A stretch of 64,000 nucleotides of DNA from Amoebidium appalachense (taxonomy: Eukaryota > Ichthyosporea), in NCBI GenBank assembly GCA_963693365.1, contig CAVNZM010000008.1, positions 10,478,001 through 10,542,000 of the forward strand, written 5' to 3'. The notes beneath the pieces are model-generated. The model worked only from the letters and a program-made list of their open reading frames with translations. It was not told the origin of the DNA and did no database searches. This document shows, in pieces, positions 31,468 through 41,444 of the stretch (positions within the stretch are counted from its first letter, which is position 1; every line of letters starts with the position of its first letter). Position numbers and translations under genes: made by a program.

Positions 31468-31598
31468 TGGGAATGCACGCAATTTGCTACACATTCGAAG
31501 TGGATGCCCTTGAAGCGTTGAATTTAGCGGGCCGGATGTCCCGTGAGGAATTTGAAGGCTACGTGCAGATGGCACAGCAGGCCGAGCCAGCGAGATAA
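31467..31598 (+). CDS. Short frame overlapping the acidic protein's stop
   Basis: 43 residues from ATG 31467 to TAA 31598 (begins MGMHAICYTFEVDALEALNL, ends QQAEPAR), with amphipathic helical character. It starts inside the stop of the preceding frame (TGATG). It may be the C-terminal part of the same acidic protein after a one-base change. Confidence 0.4.
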   Translation: MGMHAICYTFEVDALEALNLAGRMSREEFEGYVQMAQQAEPAR

Positions 31599-31830
31599 CA
31601 CTACATCATGATCAGATTCTAACCTTGTAGGGTGGGTGATGCCTCCACTTCCCTACCGGACCACTGGCACTGGCAGGTCAGCCGACCGCCCGGACCAGCC
31701 CAAAGTATTTCTGACCTGGACCTCACTGGCAGACTTGTTCATGTCGGGACTGCCCGATGATCCTTTATTTTTTTAGCTCCGCCAATCAAACGACACCAGC
31801 CAACTTGAACTAACTGGGTTTTGTCACATT

Positions 31831-33084
31831 ATGACATCGACTCCATTAACCACACACTGTTTCGCACCCGGTACGCTCTATGCTGACATCTTGTCGTTGA
31901 CATCATGGGTTTACACCCCAAAGGTTGTTGAGATTCAGTCCATGGGACCCAAAACGGTAGGCATTCCTTCAGTTCGTCGCAGACGCCCTGTGGTGTTTGA
32001 CCTCACCGCACATAACGGTGGTTACGGCTACTTCTTAACTCTCATAGACCCTTCGTCGAAACGTGGTGTATGGCAGCCAATACCGTCCAAATCATCCGCA
32101 GACACCTCGCAAGGATTCAGCAGATGCCTGAGAAGATTATACCATCTGCAAAGGCAAGCATACAGACCCGAAAATGAAACTGTGTTCCCAGGCTTCCGGT
32201 CAAAACAATCCGACTATGACACAGGAGGTCAAAACCATCTATATAATCAGCTATTCACCGATGGAGGATTAGAGTTCCGAGGTGTCTTTGCGGTGGAGCT
32301 AGACGCATGGGGAATACGACACAATGTGGTAACACCAGGTGACAAATGGAAAATGAGCCCGGTGGAATCATTCAACAAAACTCTCCGCAAGATGATTTCT
32401 CGACACTTCATGAATGCAGGTACAACTGGATTTGACTTGGTCACAACGCAAAGGTGGTTGCAGTTGGAACAGGAATACAATATCAGCAGACCTCACAAGT
32501 TGCATGGTAAGCCGCCCGCCTTTGTTACAAGACATGACGAGCGCACTTTACGTATAAAGCTGTTCCACAAACGCATGAGTGACTATCGCAAGCACTACAC
32601 CTTCAAACCAGGTGACCATGTTCAGATACGCAACGCAATCTTTTTGTATAAGTCATCTAGTTTTGGCGACCAGCATGGCCGTGGCGGTAACGTACTCTAC
32701 AAGGCCAGCATGGATCCTAACCGCCCCGATCCAGAGTGGGACCATCGAACCTACGTTGTAGACAGTTTAGCAGGTTTCAAATACGCACTGAATCTTGTGA
32801 CCCTTGATCCCAGGGAGGCGTACACTCAAACCAAAACCTACAGGCATCCCCGGGATATAAGAAAGGTACAATTCACTGAACAGTCATTGACAAGCTCATC
32901 CAATGTCCACATGGACAAAATAGATTTGGACGCCATGTCTGAACTGGACAAGGAGCTGTATGCAGCAGACATCCTTACAGGTATGAAGCAGAGCAGGAAG
33001 CGTACCACTGATGAAACATATCAACCACCCGATCGACGCTTCTACAAAGTACAGAAAAGGCAAAGTCGCAACACCAACTCATAG
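31831..33084 (+). CDS. rve-family DDE integrase of the transposon
   Basis: 417 residues, complete from ATG to TAG. The RNase-H-like integrase core is visible: first Asp in VVFDLTAHNGGYGYFLTLID (about residue 51), second in LFTDGGLEFRG (about residue 147), and the Glu in MSPVESFNKTL, 35 residues after the second Asp. PHKLHGKPPAFV matches the usual N...H..l..tP region after the core. After residue 240, FKPGDHVQIRN resembles the SH3-like C-terminal DNA-binding domain of Polinton and retroviral integrases. The N-terminal HHCC zinc finger is not evident, and the N-terminal 40 residues are unusual; the gene may begin upstream in a lost segment. It would cut and join element ends in the nucleus. All three catalytic residues are present. 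Confidence 0.9.
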   Translation: MTSTPLTTHCFAPGTLYADILSLTSWVYTPKVVEIQSMGPKTVGIPSVRRRRPVVFDLTAHNGGYGYFLTLIDPSSKRGVWQPIPSKSSADTSQGFSRCLRRLYHLQRQAYRPENETVFPGFRSKQSDYDTGGQNHLYNQLFTDGGLEFRGVFAVELDAWGIRHNVVTPGDKWKMSPVESFNKTLRKMISRHFMNAGTTGFDLVTTQRWLQLEQEYNISRPHKLHGKPPAFVTRHDERTLRIKLFHKRMSDYRKHYTFKPGDHVQIRNAIFLYKSSSFGDQHGRGGNVLYKASMDPNRPDPEWDHRTYVVDSLAGFKYALNLVTLDPREAYTQTKTYRHPRDIRKVQFTEQSLTSSSNVHMDKIDLDAMSELDKELYAADILTGMKQSRKRTTDETYQPPDRRFYKVQKRQSRNTNS

Positions 33085-33226
33085 AGCCACCCGCCTACTT
33101 GGTCACATTGACTCAAGTCACTGGTCGCGGCGCGGCGACCGATGTCACGTCATGACATCTGGGTCATTTTTTTTTTCTGTGGTCACCATCAAATCCTACT
33201 GCTCAGGTGACCCAAGGTCCAAAACC

Positions 33227-33730
33227 ATGGCTTCAAGTCGGCTTAGCAATGACGACCTGTACATGTCGATCCGGTCCGTAGTTGACGATTTTACAGCCAT
33301 CAGCAGCAATCCAGCCAAAGAGCTGACAAAGAAGCAAACATTACTCAAAAAGAGACTTGGATCAAGAATCATTCAAGCCATGCGCACCGCACAGGTCTCA
33401 CAGCTCTTCACCTCATCACACATCATCTTACTCAACAGAGTTGAAGGACGTAGTGTCCTACCAATGAAGTCCCTCACTGCTGTGGTGGAAGAATACTTCA
33501 ACACCACAAAGGAGGTAACGGCAAGTGGCCTTCTGACACAGCTACGCAACGCTCGTCCATGCACGGTAGCCTGGCGATTATCCGTTAGGTCCAGAGTGGC
33601 AGACCCCAATTGGTGTCGGGTATCCATGAATCCAATCCCCAACAAAACGGCCATGGCACCAACACCGGCCACCGTGACCCACCGCGACAAAGTGACTCTC
33701 GTGCCAGCAAGCGGCGAGCTCAAGGCCTGA
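33227..33730 (+). CDS. Transposon protein of unknown function (167 residues)
   Basis: ATG at 33227 is preferred over upstream in-frame starts, which overlap the integrase. The protein starts MASSRLSNDDLYMSIRSVVDD and is basic and helical (ELTKKQTLLKKRLGSR), with a Thr/Pro-rich tail. It ends in TGA directly before an A10 run and overlaps the next open frame by about 120 bases. I recognise no family. It could be a separate gene or the N-terminal part of the next frame. Confidence 0.5.
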   Translation: MASSRLSNDDLYMSIRSVVDDFTAISSNPAKELTKKQTLLKKRLGSRIIQAMRTAQVSQLFTSSHIILLNRVEGRSVLPMKSLTAVVEEYFNTTKEVTASGLLTQLRNARPCTVAWRLSVRSRVADPNWCRVSMNPIPNKTAMAPTPATVTHRDKVTLVPASGELKA

Positions 33731-33795
33731 AAAAAAAAAATGCCAACTCCTCAGGAAACAAGGTTAACACTTCAGCTGTCAACGAAATCACAGAG

Positions 33796-34779
33796 ATGTC
33801 AAGGTCCACAGACTCGATGCTGGTAGATGACATCACGATGGATCAGAGTCTTCACCAAAGCAAGGAAGACAACACCTCCACATTAACACCAATTGTACCA
33901 ACTGGTCCAAGCTTGTTCTCACTTGACGCCGACAACAAAATAACAGCATCTAACAAATCCTACCAGTACACGGGTGTGCTCAAATCCATCCCAGCAGCAG
34001 AGCTCGTGGATGCCATGCAGTTGGCATTCCCCACACAAGTTTCACAAATTGTCACACGGTTGACGGATGTCTATGGCAGCAAAGTTTCCAAGAACAGCAT
34101 CAAACAAGTCCTGCTGCGGAACCCAGGTCTCGTCAAGCAGATCCACAAATCCACAGATCCGAGAATCGCACAACTCCGTCAAGTAACCGAAAACAAGTTC
34201 AATGCAAAGTTGGAACGTTTTCGCGCGGAAGCCCCAGTCAAGGCTTCCATCAACAGATTGGTCAACCCACACGTCCGCGGCTACAAGGGTTGCCTTCTCA
34301 CCAAACTGCAGCCCCAGGATTACGAGGACTGTGCAAAAATGGGGAGTCTGGGGAACCCCACATACCAACTACTCGGCAAGGGTGACGGCGCACCACGCAA
34401 GTCGATACGAGACGTAGTCGTCACCGAAAAAGCAGACACACATATTGGTGGCGAACTGGCCAAGCGTGCCAAGGACATGGTTTCACTTACTCCGGCCGTT
34501 CAAAGCTATTTCCCAAACACGGTCCGCAAAGCCATTGTCCAGCAGGGCACATACCGCCCCAACGACGACGGAAGTCAAATGAAAGAAATCAGAGCCACCC
34601 TGATGGCTGAAGAATTAAGAACAAGAGAGAAGCTCAGCGCCATACGCCTTGCTCAGGCCCAAACGTCCATGGCGTCAGCAGGCTTTGCACCTCGATACTC
34701 CTTATCGGCCGATAGGAGTGTACTCAGTCAGGATTTCGATTCGAGAACACCATCACAGACACCCAACCAGACCTACTAG
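33796..34779 (+). CDS. Transposon protein of unknown function (327 residues)
   Basis: First ATG in this frame is at 33796; the frame is open back to 33610, overlapping the previous one. It has an acidic start (STDSMLVDDITMDQS), then a helical, basic middle (VYGSKVSKNSIKQVLLRNPG, AELVDAMQLAFPTQVSQIV) and a Ser/Thr/Pro-rich tail ending in TPNQTY. No transmembrane segment, zinc finger or known motif. In protein-primed systems a terminal protein is expected beside the polymerase. This or the preceding protein could be one, but nothing in the sequence proves it. Confidence 0.55.
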   Translation: MSRSTDSMLVDDITMDQSLHQSKEDNTSTLTPIVPTGPSLFSLDADNKITASNKSYQYTGVLKSIPAAELVDAMQLAFPTQVSQIVTRLTDVYGSKVSKNSIKQVLLRNPGLVKQIHKSTDPRIAQLRQVTENKFNAKLERFRAEAPVKASINRLVNPHVRGYKGCLLTKLQPQDYEDCAKMGSLGNPTYQLLGKGDGAPRKSIRDVVVTEKADTHIGGELAKRAKDMVSLTPAVQSYFPNTVRKAIVQQGTYRPNDDGSQMKEIRATLMAEELRTREKLSAIRLAQAQTSMASAGFAPRYSLSADRSVLSQDFDSRTPSQTPNQTY

Positions 34780-34869
34780 TACTAGTAGGCACATACAGCG
34801 CTTTGGGAACGCCACACCCACCAACATCGACCAACCCCGGTCGCCCCCCAAACACCACTCGCCCCCCTA

Positions 34870-35410
34870 AACTGTCATACGCCTCGCCCGCCCTGTCCGT
34901 ACCATCCGCCACATCCGTACCGTCCACCCCTGTCCGTATACATCCCCGTCCATACTGTCTGCCCCCCATCTTCACAGTCCACCTCGTCCACACCGTCCGC
35001 CCCGTCCATACCGTCCGCCCCGTCTGTACCATCCGCCCCCGTCTGTACCGCCCGCCCCGTCTGCACCGTCCGTACCGTCCGTACTGTACGCCCCGCCCCG
35101 TCTGTCACGGTGCTCAGGTACCACCCGTCCTGGACCGTCCGCCCCGTCTGTACCGTCGACGTCCGCCCTCCGTCCGTACCGTCTGCCCCATCCGTACCGT
35201 CCGCCCCACCCGCCCTGGACCGCCTGCCCTTGACCACCCGCCCCGTCCGTCCCACCCGCCCCTTCGACGTCCGTCCCAACCGACCCGTCCGTCCTACCCG
35301 CCCAATGCGTCTCACCCACCCCGTCCGTACCATCTGCCCCTGCCGTACCATCAGTCCCGTCCGTACCATCAACCCCGTCCGTACCATCCGTCCCGTCCGT
35401 ACCTGGGCCG
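34870..35410. repeat. GTCCGTACC-type minisatellite between convergent transposon genes
   Basis: More than 500 bases of degenerate 5-to-20-base units built from CCGTCCGTACC, CCGCCCC and CACCCGCC. It fills the whole gap between the 3' end of the 327-residue gene and the 3' end of the polymerase. Read on the minus strand it gives GTDG/GADG repeats that mimic collagen, but there is no start or partner sequence supporting a gene. Confidence 0.85.
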
Positions 35411-35425
35411 TCCGACCCACCCGCC

Positions 35426-38400
35426 TTAGGGTTGCACGTAGCCGTACGGCACAGAGTCCACATTGAGGACCTCCGAGTCATCTCCATCCTCCGCATACCT
35501 TGCCTTGTATACTCGCTTGTTGAGGTTCACCCTGATGCCGACACTCCTGTGGGCGACGTTCACATCTCCCGCACGTGTCCGCGACCAACGGTTCTGGTGC
35601 ACAAACACTCTATCTGTGCCCACGCAGGCTCGGGTTCTGTCGAGTGACTCGGGTTCTGCAGGTGCTTCACTGAAGAACTTGTTCAGCATACCCGTGAACG
35701 TAGGCACCCCTACAGGTGTCGACATCTCCAACAACCTTGTTTGGTGGATGCCCTTACACTTGACGTGCTGGACCGCCGGCCCGCTGGCATCGCTTACGGT
35801 GACGCCGTATGACTTGGGCCCCGTGCTCCGGAACTGGGTGATGGCTGCCAACCCGGTGTCGCTGTCGAAGAAGTCTTTTTCTTTTGTCATCCGACCCAGA
35901 CCGACGCCCGTAGCCAAAGGCACCTCGCCGTCCAGTGTCTCAAACATGACGATGTCCGTGTCGCCGTACACGACGCGGTCGGCCCCGCCTTCGTTGGCAT
36001 ACCGCCACCACATGCTGCGGCCGTAGGCGGTCGTGAACACCCCCATAGGTGTGCTGATGTTCTCGCCACAGCCCGGCTCCGCAGACCGGTAGGTGGCCTC
36101 CACCATGCTCTCTGTCTTTACCACCAGGCTCACATCCTTGACCTCACCGTTCAGCATCCTCTTTTTCAGCTCGACTAGCGACGCAAAGTCGGAGATGTAC
36201 TCTGACCTGGGCTTGTCGGGATCCATGGCGAACCTGCGGTACGACGAGTTCATAATGAGCTTCCACACAGTTCGCACTGCGTTGTTGGGGCTGCACTGCT
36301 CAGGCAGCAGGCGTCCCTCGTCGTCCGGCCCGTAACCCAGCGACCGGTTTATTCTCTCCACGAATGCCGCGAGCGCCTCGGGGTTGCCGCCAGCCCCCGC
36401 ATCCGCGGCCGTCTTGAGCTTGAACACCGTCCGCACAAACTTCCGGAACAACATGTCGTCCTTTCCTTCGTAAACCTCGGCCCAGAAGACCTTGGTGATA
36501 CGCACCTCCCCCGCCCGGACGGCCTGCGCCAGCGCCTGCACTGTGTACACCCCCTCCATCTCCCGCTCCTCGTCCTGGTGGGTGCAGGACGTAGATTTGG
36601 TCACGGCACATACACCGCACAGCGCAAACACCAGCCGTGTCTGTGGGGTTGAGTCTTGCGACAGCACGGGGCACCAGCTCTTCCCGTCAACGCACCCGCC
36701 ACCACATCCGCCGGCGCAGCCACGGACGCCCCGCGCATCGTCCCTCTCAGCGATACGACAGTGCAGGAGTGGCACCTTGGTATGTGGTGCCGCCACATAC
36801 GGGACGTGCGCGATGGCCAGTCGTCCCCGGGTCATCTCCAACAGCCGCGCCTCCTCTTCCCACAACGGCTCGTCTGTGGCCTCGTGCTGTGGAGCGGCAC
36901 GGTCAGGCGGTACGTACTCGACATCGTCCATGGCCGGTTCGCCGGGTAGGCTGCAGAGGGCAAACAGGCGTGCCTGGGGGAAGTGCTCTCCTCAGCCGCG
37001 CCATCTGTCAGGCTACCCATGATGGTTGGTGAAGGCACACCCGCCGCAGCCACCTCAAACCACTGGCGTCCATAGTACACGCAGCCGCCCGTGGGATAGG
37101 CTAAGGTCATCATGGCAGGGTACATGGAGGCCACGTCCACGTACGCCACACGGGTGCCGTCGACGGTCCGGGGTTTGAAGACCTCCACACGGCCGCCCGA
37201 GTATGCCAGCCTTGGACGGTAGGCACGCACGTTGGCTTTGGTGGCGGCCACCATGGCGTTCACGTCTGCGTAGCCAGCACGGCGGACAGCTGCCTCGTAC
37301 TCCGCAACGTCGCCGTTGCTAATGACCATGGTTGGCATCCATCTCCCGTCGATCAGCTGTTCGGTGACACCGCACTCCCAGCGTACCACCACCTCCACCT
37401 GTGCTGTCGCCTGCATCGCCTGTGCCTTGTGGACCGTAGCCACGTACCTCTGCAAAACCTGTGGGTTCTCATGTTCCGACGATGTCTTGGGCGCCAGGAA
37501 GCAAGAGCCTGAAGCTGCGTGTCCGTGGGCATAGCACCCGTTGTACTCGAACACACGGATACACCTCGTGACCTTGCGTCCAACGGCGGAGGTCTCGCTC
37601 ACCTCCGCCATGTCCGGCACCCATGAGGCACGCGGGCCCGGGAGGGATGCGTTGCAGTTGCCATAGTACAGGAAGGGGCCCGCGGCAGTGTTCAGGAGTG
37701 CCTGGTGGGCTGCGTCAGCACCGTACTTGTCACGGATCATCTTCCAACGCACCATGGACACCCAGGCACACTCGCCGCGCGACGAGTTGTTGTTCCTGGT
37801 CATGGCCTTGGCAGCTGCATCGTACACGTGGGGCTTGGGGCGCAGGTCATCCCTGGGAAGGCCGCCGGGGTAGCCAGTGGACAGCACGACGCGCTGTGCC
37901 AGCCCTGCCAGCGTCACATTCTGGTGGGGGTCGAGCTTGCCCCACTTTTGATTGTCCCTCTGCTCCTTCGTAAGCCCGAGGGAAGCCAGCGTCCTCACGG
38001 CCTTTCGGATGTTGACAGTGTGGTGTACGAGCGCAAGCATCAGCACCTCCACGTCCCGGCGACAGTACTGCACGCGCTTCGCGGGGTTGTCAAAGGCCAG
38101 CCCCGCCGGACCATGAGTGGCAAGGACCGCCGACATGAGCTTCAGGGCCACCTTGAGCGTCAACCTGCAAGCCAGGGCGGCCTGATCCTCTGCAGATGTG
38201 ACGCCCATCCTAACCACAAAGGCGGCAATGATGTCACACTGCTTCGTGTACCCCTTTTGTACCACTTCCTCCACCATGGCCTGGCGGAAGACACTGTCTC
38301 GCAGGAGGGTGTGGAACCACACGCGTTGCTCGAAGATTCGGTCAAGCGGGTCGAGGATGTGGCCAAATCGCTTTGAATTTTTGAGCTTGGAGGTCGAGGA

Positions 38401-39897
38401 GGGTACAAGCGGCTGCGTCTCGGACGTTGTAGACGCGTATTTTGCCCATGTCTCCTTCATGTCCATCTTGCCACGGGTCTTGTGCTCGTCAAAATTGTAG
38501 TAGTTGAGACCTGGGACGGCGCCGACATAGTCGACGTTGGCTGCGACGTTGAAGGTTACCGGGTAGGACGACTTGCCGGTGAGGTGCTCAAACCCATACA
38601 TTTTGGGGATGTCCGCCAGCGGTGCAGGAATGTGCTTGAGTGTATCCCTGAACGTGACCCCCCTGCTGTAGGGGTCCATGCCTTTCTGAGGGCTGACTGT
38701 AACCTGGAAGACGCCACTGCCGTTGGGTATCTTGCTGAACTTGAGATTGTGAGCCTCCAGATACTTGATCACGAACAGCGTGTCGAAGTTTCCTCCATTG
38801 TGAGCCATGAACACGTAGCCCTCGTGCACAAAGCTTTTGCTTGTCTTGGTGACGGTGGTGCAGCCGATTTTCTGTTCCTTGGTGGTGTTCTGCGTTGCAA
38901 GGACCCACTTCATGAACCGGTCCATGGCATTGCTACCCGTGAAGGCGTATGTGTACTTGCCGGGTTGGAACTTTGCCTCATTTTCCATGATTTCTGTGGA
39001 GCACAGGTCCTCTAGGTGCCGTAAGACAGGGACTGGTATGGCCTGCGGGATCCCGCCTTCCCCGAGCGCAGCCTTCTCCCCACCTTCCGGGACCGTGCAG
39101 TATGCTCCCACGACGTCGCACACCTGCATGGGTTTGCCCTCATCTGTGGTGGTTTCAATGTCCCACACCACAACCTTGACAGTCTCTGCCTTCAAGTTGC
39201 TGTTGGTGCAGGGCTTTCTCTTGGTCGTTTTCCCGAGACCATCCTTCAGTGTAAGGGGTTGCACCGAGCATGTGTGGGTGCCGCGTACCGTCACTGCACC
39301 ACATCCGAAGCACTTGGCCATTATGCAGAGGGCGGGGGAAAGGTTCACGTGAAGCCGCCCCCAGTTGACGTCCGAGACGGGTTTCCCGGTTTGAATCACG
39401 CTGGCGGTGTAGAAGTCCTTCAATGCCTTAAGCATGTGCGCACCTGTCGCCGGAGGATGGTCAAGCTTCAGCTCGCCAATGTCACAGTTCGCAATGACAT
39501 TTTCCAAGACCTGGGACTGGTGAGGGTTCTTATCGCTGAGCCCCTGTTTCAGAAGGTCCTTGGTGTACCCTGCCTCGTGGGAGGACTGGCACGTGTGACA
39601 CCAGAAGACAGCCTTCGATTCTCCCGTGCGGGCCTTTGCCCTATGCATGGGTCTGAGCTGCTTCTCGTACCGTAACATGCATCGCGGTTCGTGTTGCTTG
39701 GCGCACTCTGTAGGCAGCCACACAGCGCAGTAGTTACACTGGCCACATGTGATGCCTGTGGCCAGAGGGTCAGTCGGAGTGTGTAGGTGCCGGTCTCCAG
39801 ACTGAAGGCCACACCAAACACAGGAGCATTGCCCGGCAAGGACCTCACATGGGTGGTCGTCAGTTTTCCACAAACCACACACAGAGCAGAATCGCAT
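35426..39897 (-). CDS. Family B DNA polymerase, protein-primed type, one frame break
   Basis: About 1,490 residues from ATG 39897 to the stop at 35426, in two frames that switch at or just beside the G5 run at 36976-36980. A Cys-rich N-terminus comes first (CSVCGLW, CSCVWCG, CGQCNYC, CHTCQSSH). Exonuclease motifs: VWDIETTTDEG (ExoI), HNGGNFDTLF (ExoII), YCRRDVEVL (ExoIII). Polymerase motifs: YVDVASMYP (A), KLIMNSSYRRF (B; the usual Gly of NSxYG is Arg), VYGDTDIVMF (C, both Asp kept), and PKSYG (KxY). The insert after motif A carries an AIAHVPY...KVPLLHCRI segment typical of the protein-primed (pPolB) branch. Its partner would be a terminal protein, not identified. All catalytic acids are intact, so the frame break may be a sequencing slip. 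Confidence 0.9.
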
Positions 39898-41356
39898 GTT
39901 GTTGGTTTTTGAGGTTGCCTTGTGGAGACGCCCTAGTAAGGTGGGTGTTGGCGATCCAAACTGTGTGGAACTGAGATCGTGGCGTAGGTTGCGGCTGCTC
40001 TGGTGACATGTCCTCCTCGTCGCTGCTCTCACACTCTGAGGATGATGTGTCGTCGGACAGGTCGTCCAGCTCCACCATCTCTGCATCTTGGGCAGCGTCC
40101 CCGGTAGCTTCACCACCCTGGTCGTCCATATCGGGATCGAGCCTGATAGCGGTGGTGGCCACGCCCAAATACACTGTTTTGGCATCCGGGTCGTACTCCT
40201 CTTTAGGATCTGGGAATGTGGCCATGTGACATACACTTGTGTAATGGTCTGCCAGGATGGGGTCGAGATCGTAAAGCTGGACCCGGAGTGTGGTGTAGAA
40301 GCCAGGGATCACGAGAGGTTCGTCCAGAACGAGGCTGGGGTCTGTGATGTCAAGTCCCTGCGCCACGGCAGCGGCTCTTGCGCCACGGACACGTGCATTG
40401 ATCAGATCCACACACCTGCCAATGTTCTCGAACCGTACCCCGTTGTTCTGGCTCCACAATCCGGCGCTCTGTAGCACACTGACACATTGCTTAACATCTT
40501 GGCTGAACAGCTCCTGTTCCTTGCGAGTCTGTAGAGGTGGCTTTTTGGCAGACTTGCGCCACCTGGATGGATCGCCACGGCAGGTGTCCATCTCTACTTG
40601 ATCCTCTTCGTCATTACTGTGACCGGTGGCTTGGTTTTTGACGTTGCTTTGCATGTGAGCTGCCAGAACCAATGAAGTGGGTAGACAATCGTTTGCGCCG
40701 GCACTCCCTGAGAAGTCCACAACGAGTCGCTGTTGTCCGGTACCGGAAAGCAGGGTGGTCCATTTGTTACCCAGTTCGCTCTCACCTACATTGGGAGACC
40801 AGGGCAGGCCTGTGCGTGCACGCGCTCCAAAGCGAGTGTTGTCAACATTGATGAAGGTGATGTACATCCGTACATTGGCAATCTCGTGGACCTCATACTG
40901 ACCAGTGATGGCTTCAATGAGGCTGCCTGGTGCATACTCGACAAACTCACGCCAACGCATCAGAGTCCCATTGGCGCTGTTGTCAATGCTGTTGACGGGA
41001 CGAGCAAATACCTGTTCGCCCGGACGTTCCGGAGATGTACATGTTATGTGGACGGTTGCCAGGACATGTGAATCGGGAGGGATTTCGGAGCGAAGCCTCA
41101 CTACCTCCATCATGCGTTGCATGTGAGTGTGTAGGTCTTCAACATGTAGGTTGTTGGTGACGTCCGCAGAGCTGTAGCGAACATTGTAACCATTGACTGC
41201 GTTGCCCAGAGCAGTCTGTCTCATGATGTTGTAGGCGCTCTCCATGGCCTGGACATCGTTGGCGAACAGGTCTCTCCTAACATGTTCATGGATGGTCGGC
41301 ACCTCCGAGGCTACGTGCAAGACGCAGGTCGTCCTCAACGACATCCTCCGGGCCAT
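39860..41356 (-). CDS. Transposon protein upstream of the polymerase, acidic C-terminus
   Basis: An open frame of 498 codons; its last 38 bases overlap the polymerase start. It contains FSGSAGANDCLPTSLVLAAHM, similar in style to the NDxxCLPRALV-type segments that I associate with N-terminal regions of large eukaryotic PolB proteins (from memory, unverified). The C-terminus is highly acidic (DDLSDDTSSSECESSDEED). The first ~25 residues from ATG 41356 look non-natural. The overlapping frame 41444-41286, which begins MSAP in the right inverted repeat, reads better there. The true protein probably starts at 41444 and changes frame near 41290. With the polymerase it may form one functional unit. 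Confidence 0.65.
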   Translation of the reverse strand: MARRMSLRTTCVLHVASEVPTIHEHVRRDLFANDVQAMESAYNIMRQTALGNAVNGYNVRYSSADVTNNLHVEDLHTHMQRMMEVVRLRSEIPPDSHVLATVHITCTSPERPGEQVFARPVNSIDNSANGTLMRWREFVEYAPGSLIEAITGQYEVHEIANVRMYITFINVDNTRFGARARTGLPWSPNVGESELGNKWTTLLSGTGQQRLVVDFSGSAGANDCLPTSLVLAAHMQSNVKNQATGHSNDEEDQVEMDTCRGDPSRWRKSAKKPPLQTRKEQELFSQDVKQCVSVLQSAGLWSQNNGVRFENIGRCVDLINARVRGARAAAVAQGLDITDPSLVLDEPLVIPGFYTTLRVQLYDLDPILADHYTSVCHMATFPDPKEEYDPDAKTVYLGVATTAIRLDPDMDDQGGEATGDAAQDAEMVELDDLSDDTSSSECESSDEEDMSPEQPQPTPRSQFHTVWIANTHLTRASPQGNLKNQQHAILLCVWFVEN

Positions 41357-41444
41357 GATTGTTCATGACACGTTCAATCTCATTGACCCAGTTGTCATAG
41401 ACGTGGCCAACGTTGGCACTTTGAAAGTTGCGAGGGGCAGACAT
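41286..41444 (-). CDS. MSAP leader frame starting in the right inverted repeat
   Basis: 52 codons from ATG 41444: MSAPRNFQSANVGHVYDNWV, then an acidic segment (GPEDVVEDDLRLARSL) and stop. The ATG and first four codons are inside the right inverted repeat and match the left-hand gene (MSAPEN...). It is probably the broken N-terminus of the 498-codon frame, separated from it by one base. Confidence 0.6.
   Translation of the reverse strand: MSAPRNFQSANVGHVYDNWVNEIERVMNNHGPEDVVEDDLRLARSLGGADHP

Noticed and set aside
34972-35496. Collagen-like GTDG/GADG protein on the minus strand
   Set aside because: It is the minisatellite read in one frame; repeats are open in several frames on both strands, and no signal peptide or flanking domain supports it.
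39898-40237. Extending the polymerase upstream of ATG 39897 in its own frame
   Set aside because: That stretch reads as unnatural sequence there, while the overlapping frame of the ~500-codon gene has normal acidic protein character.
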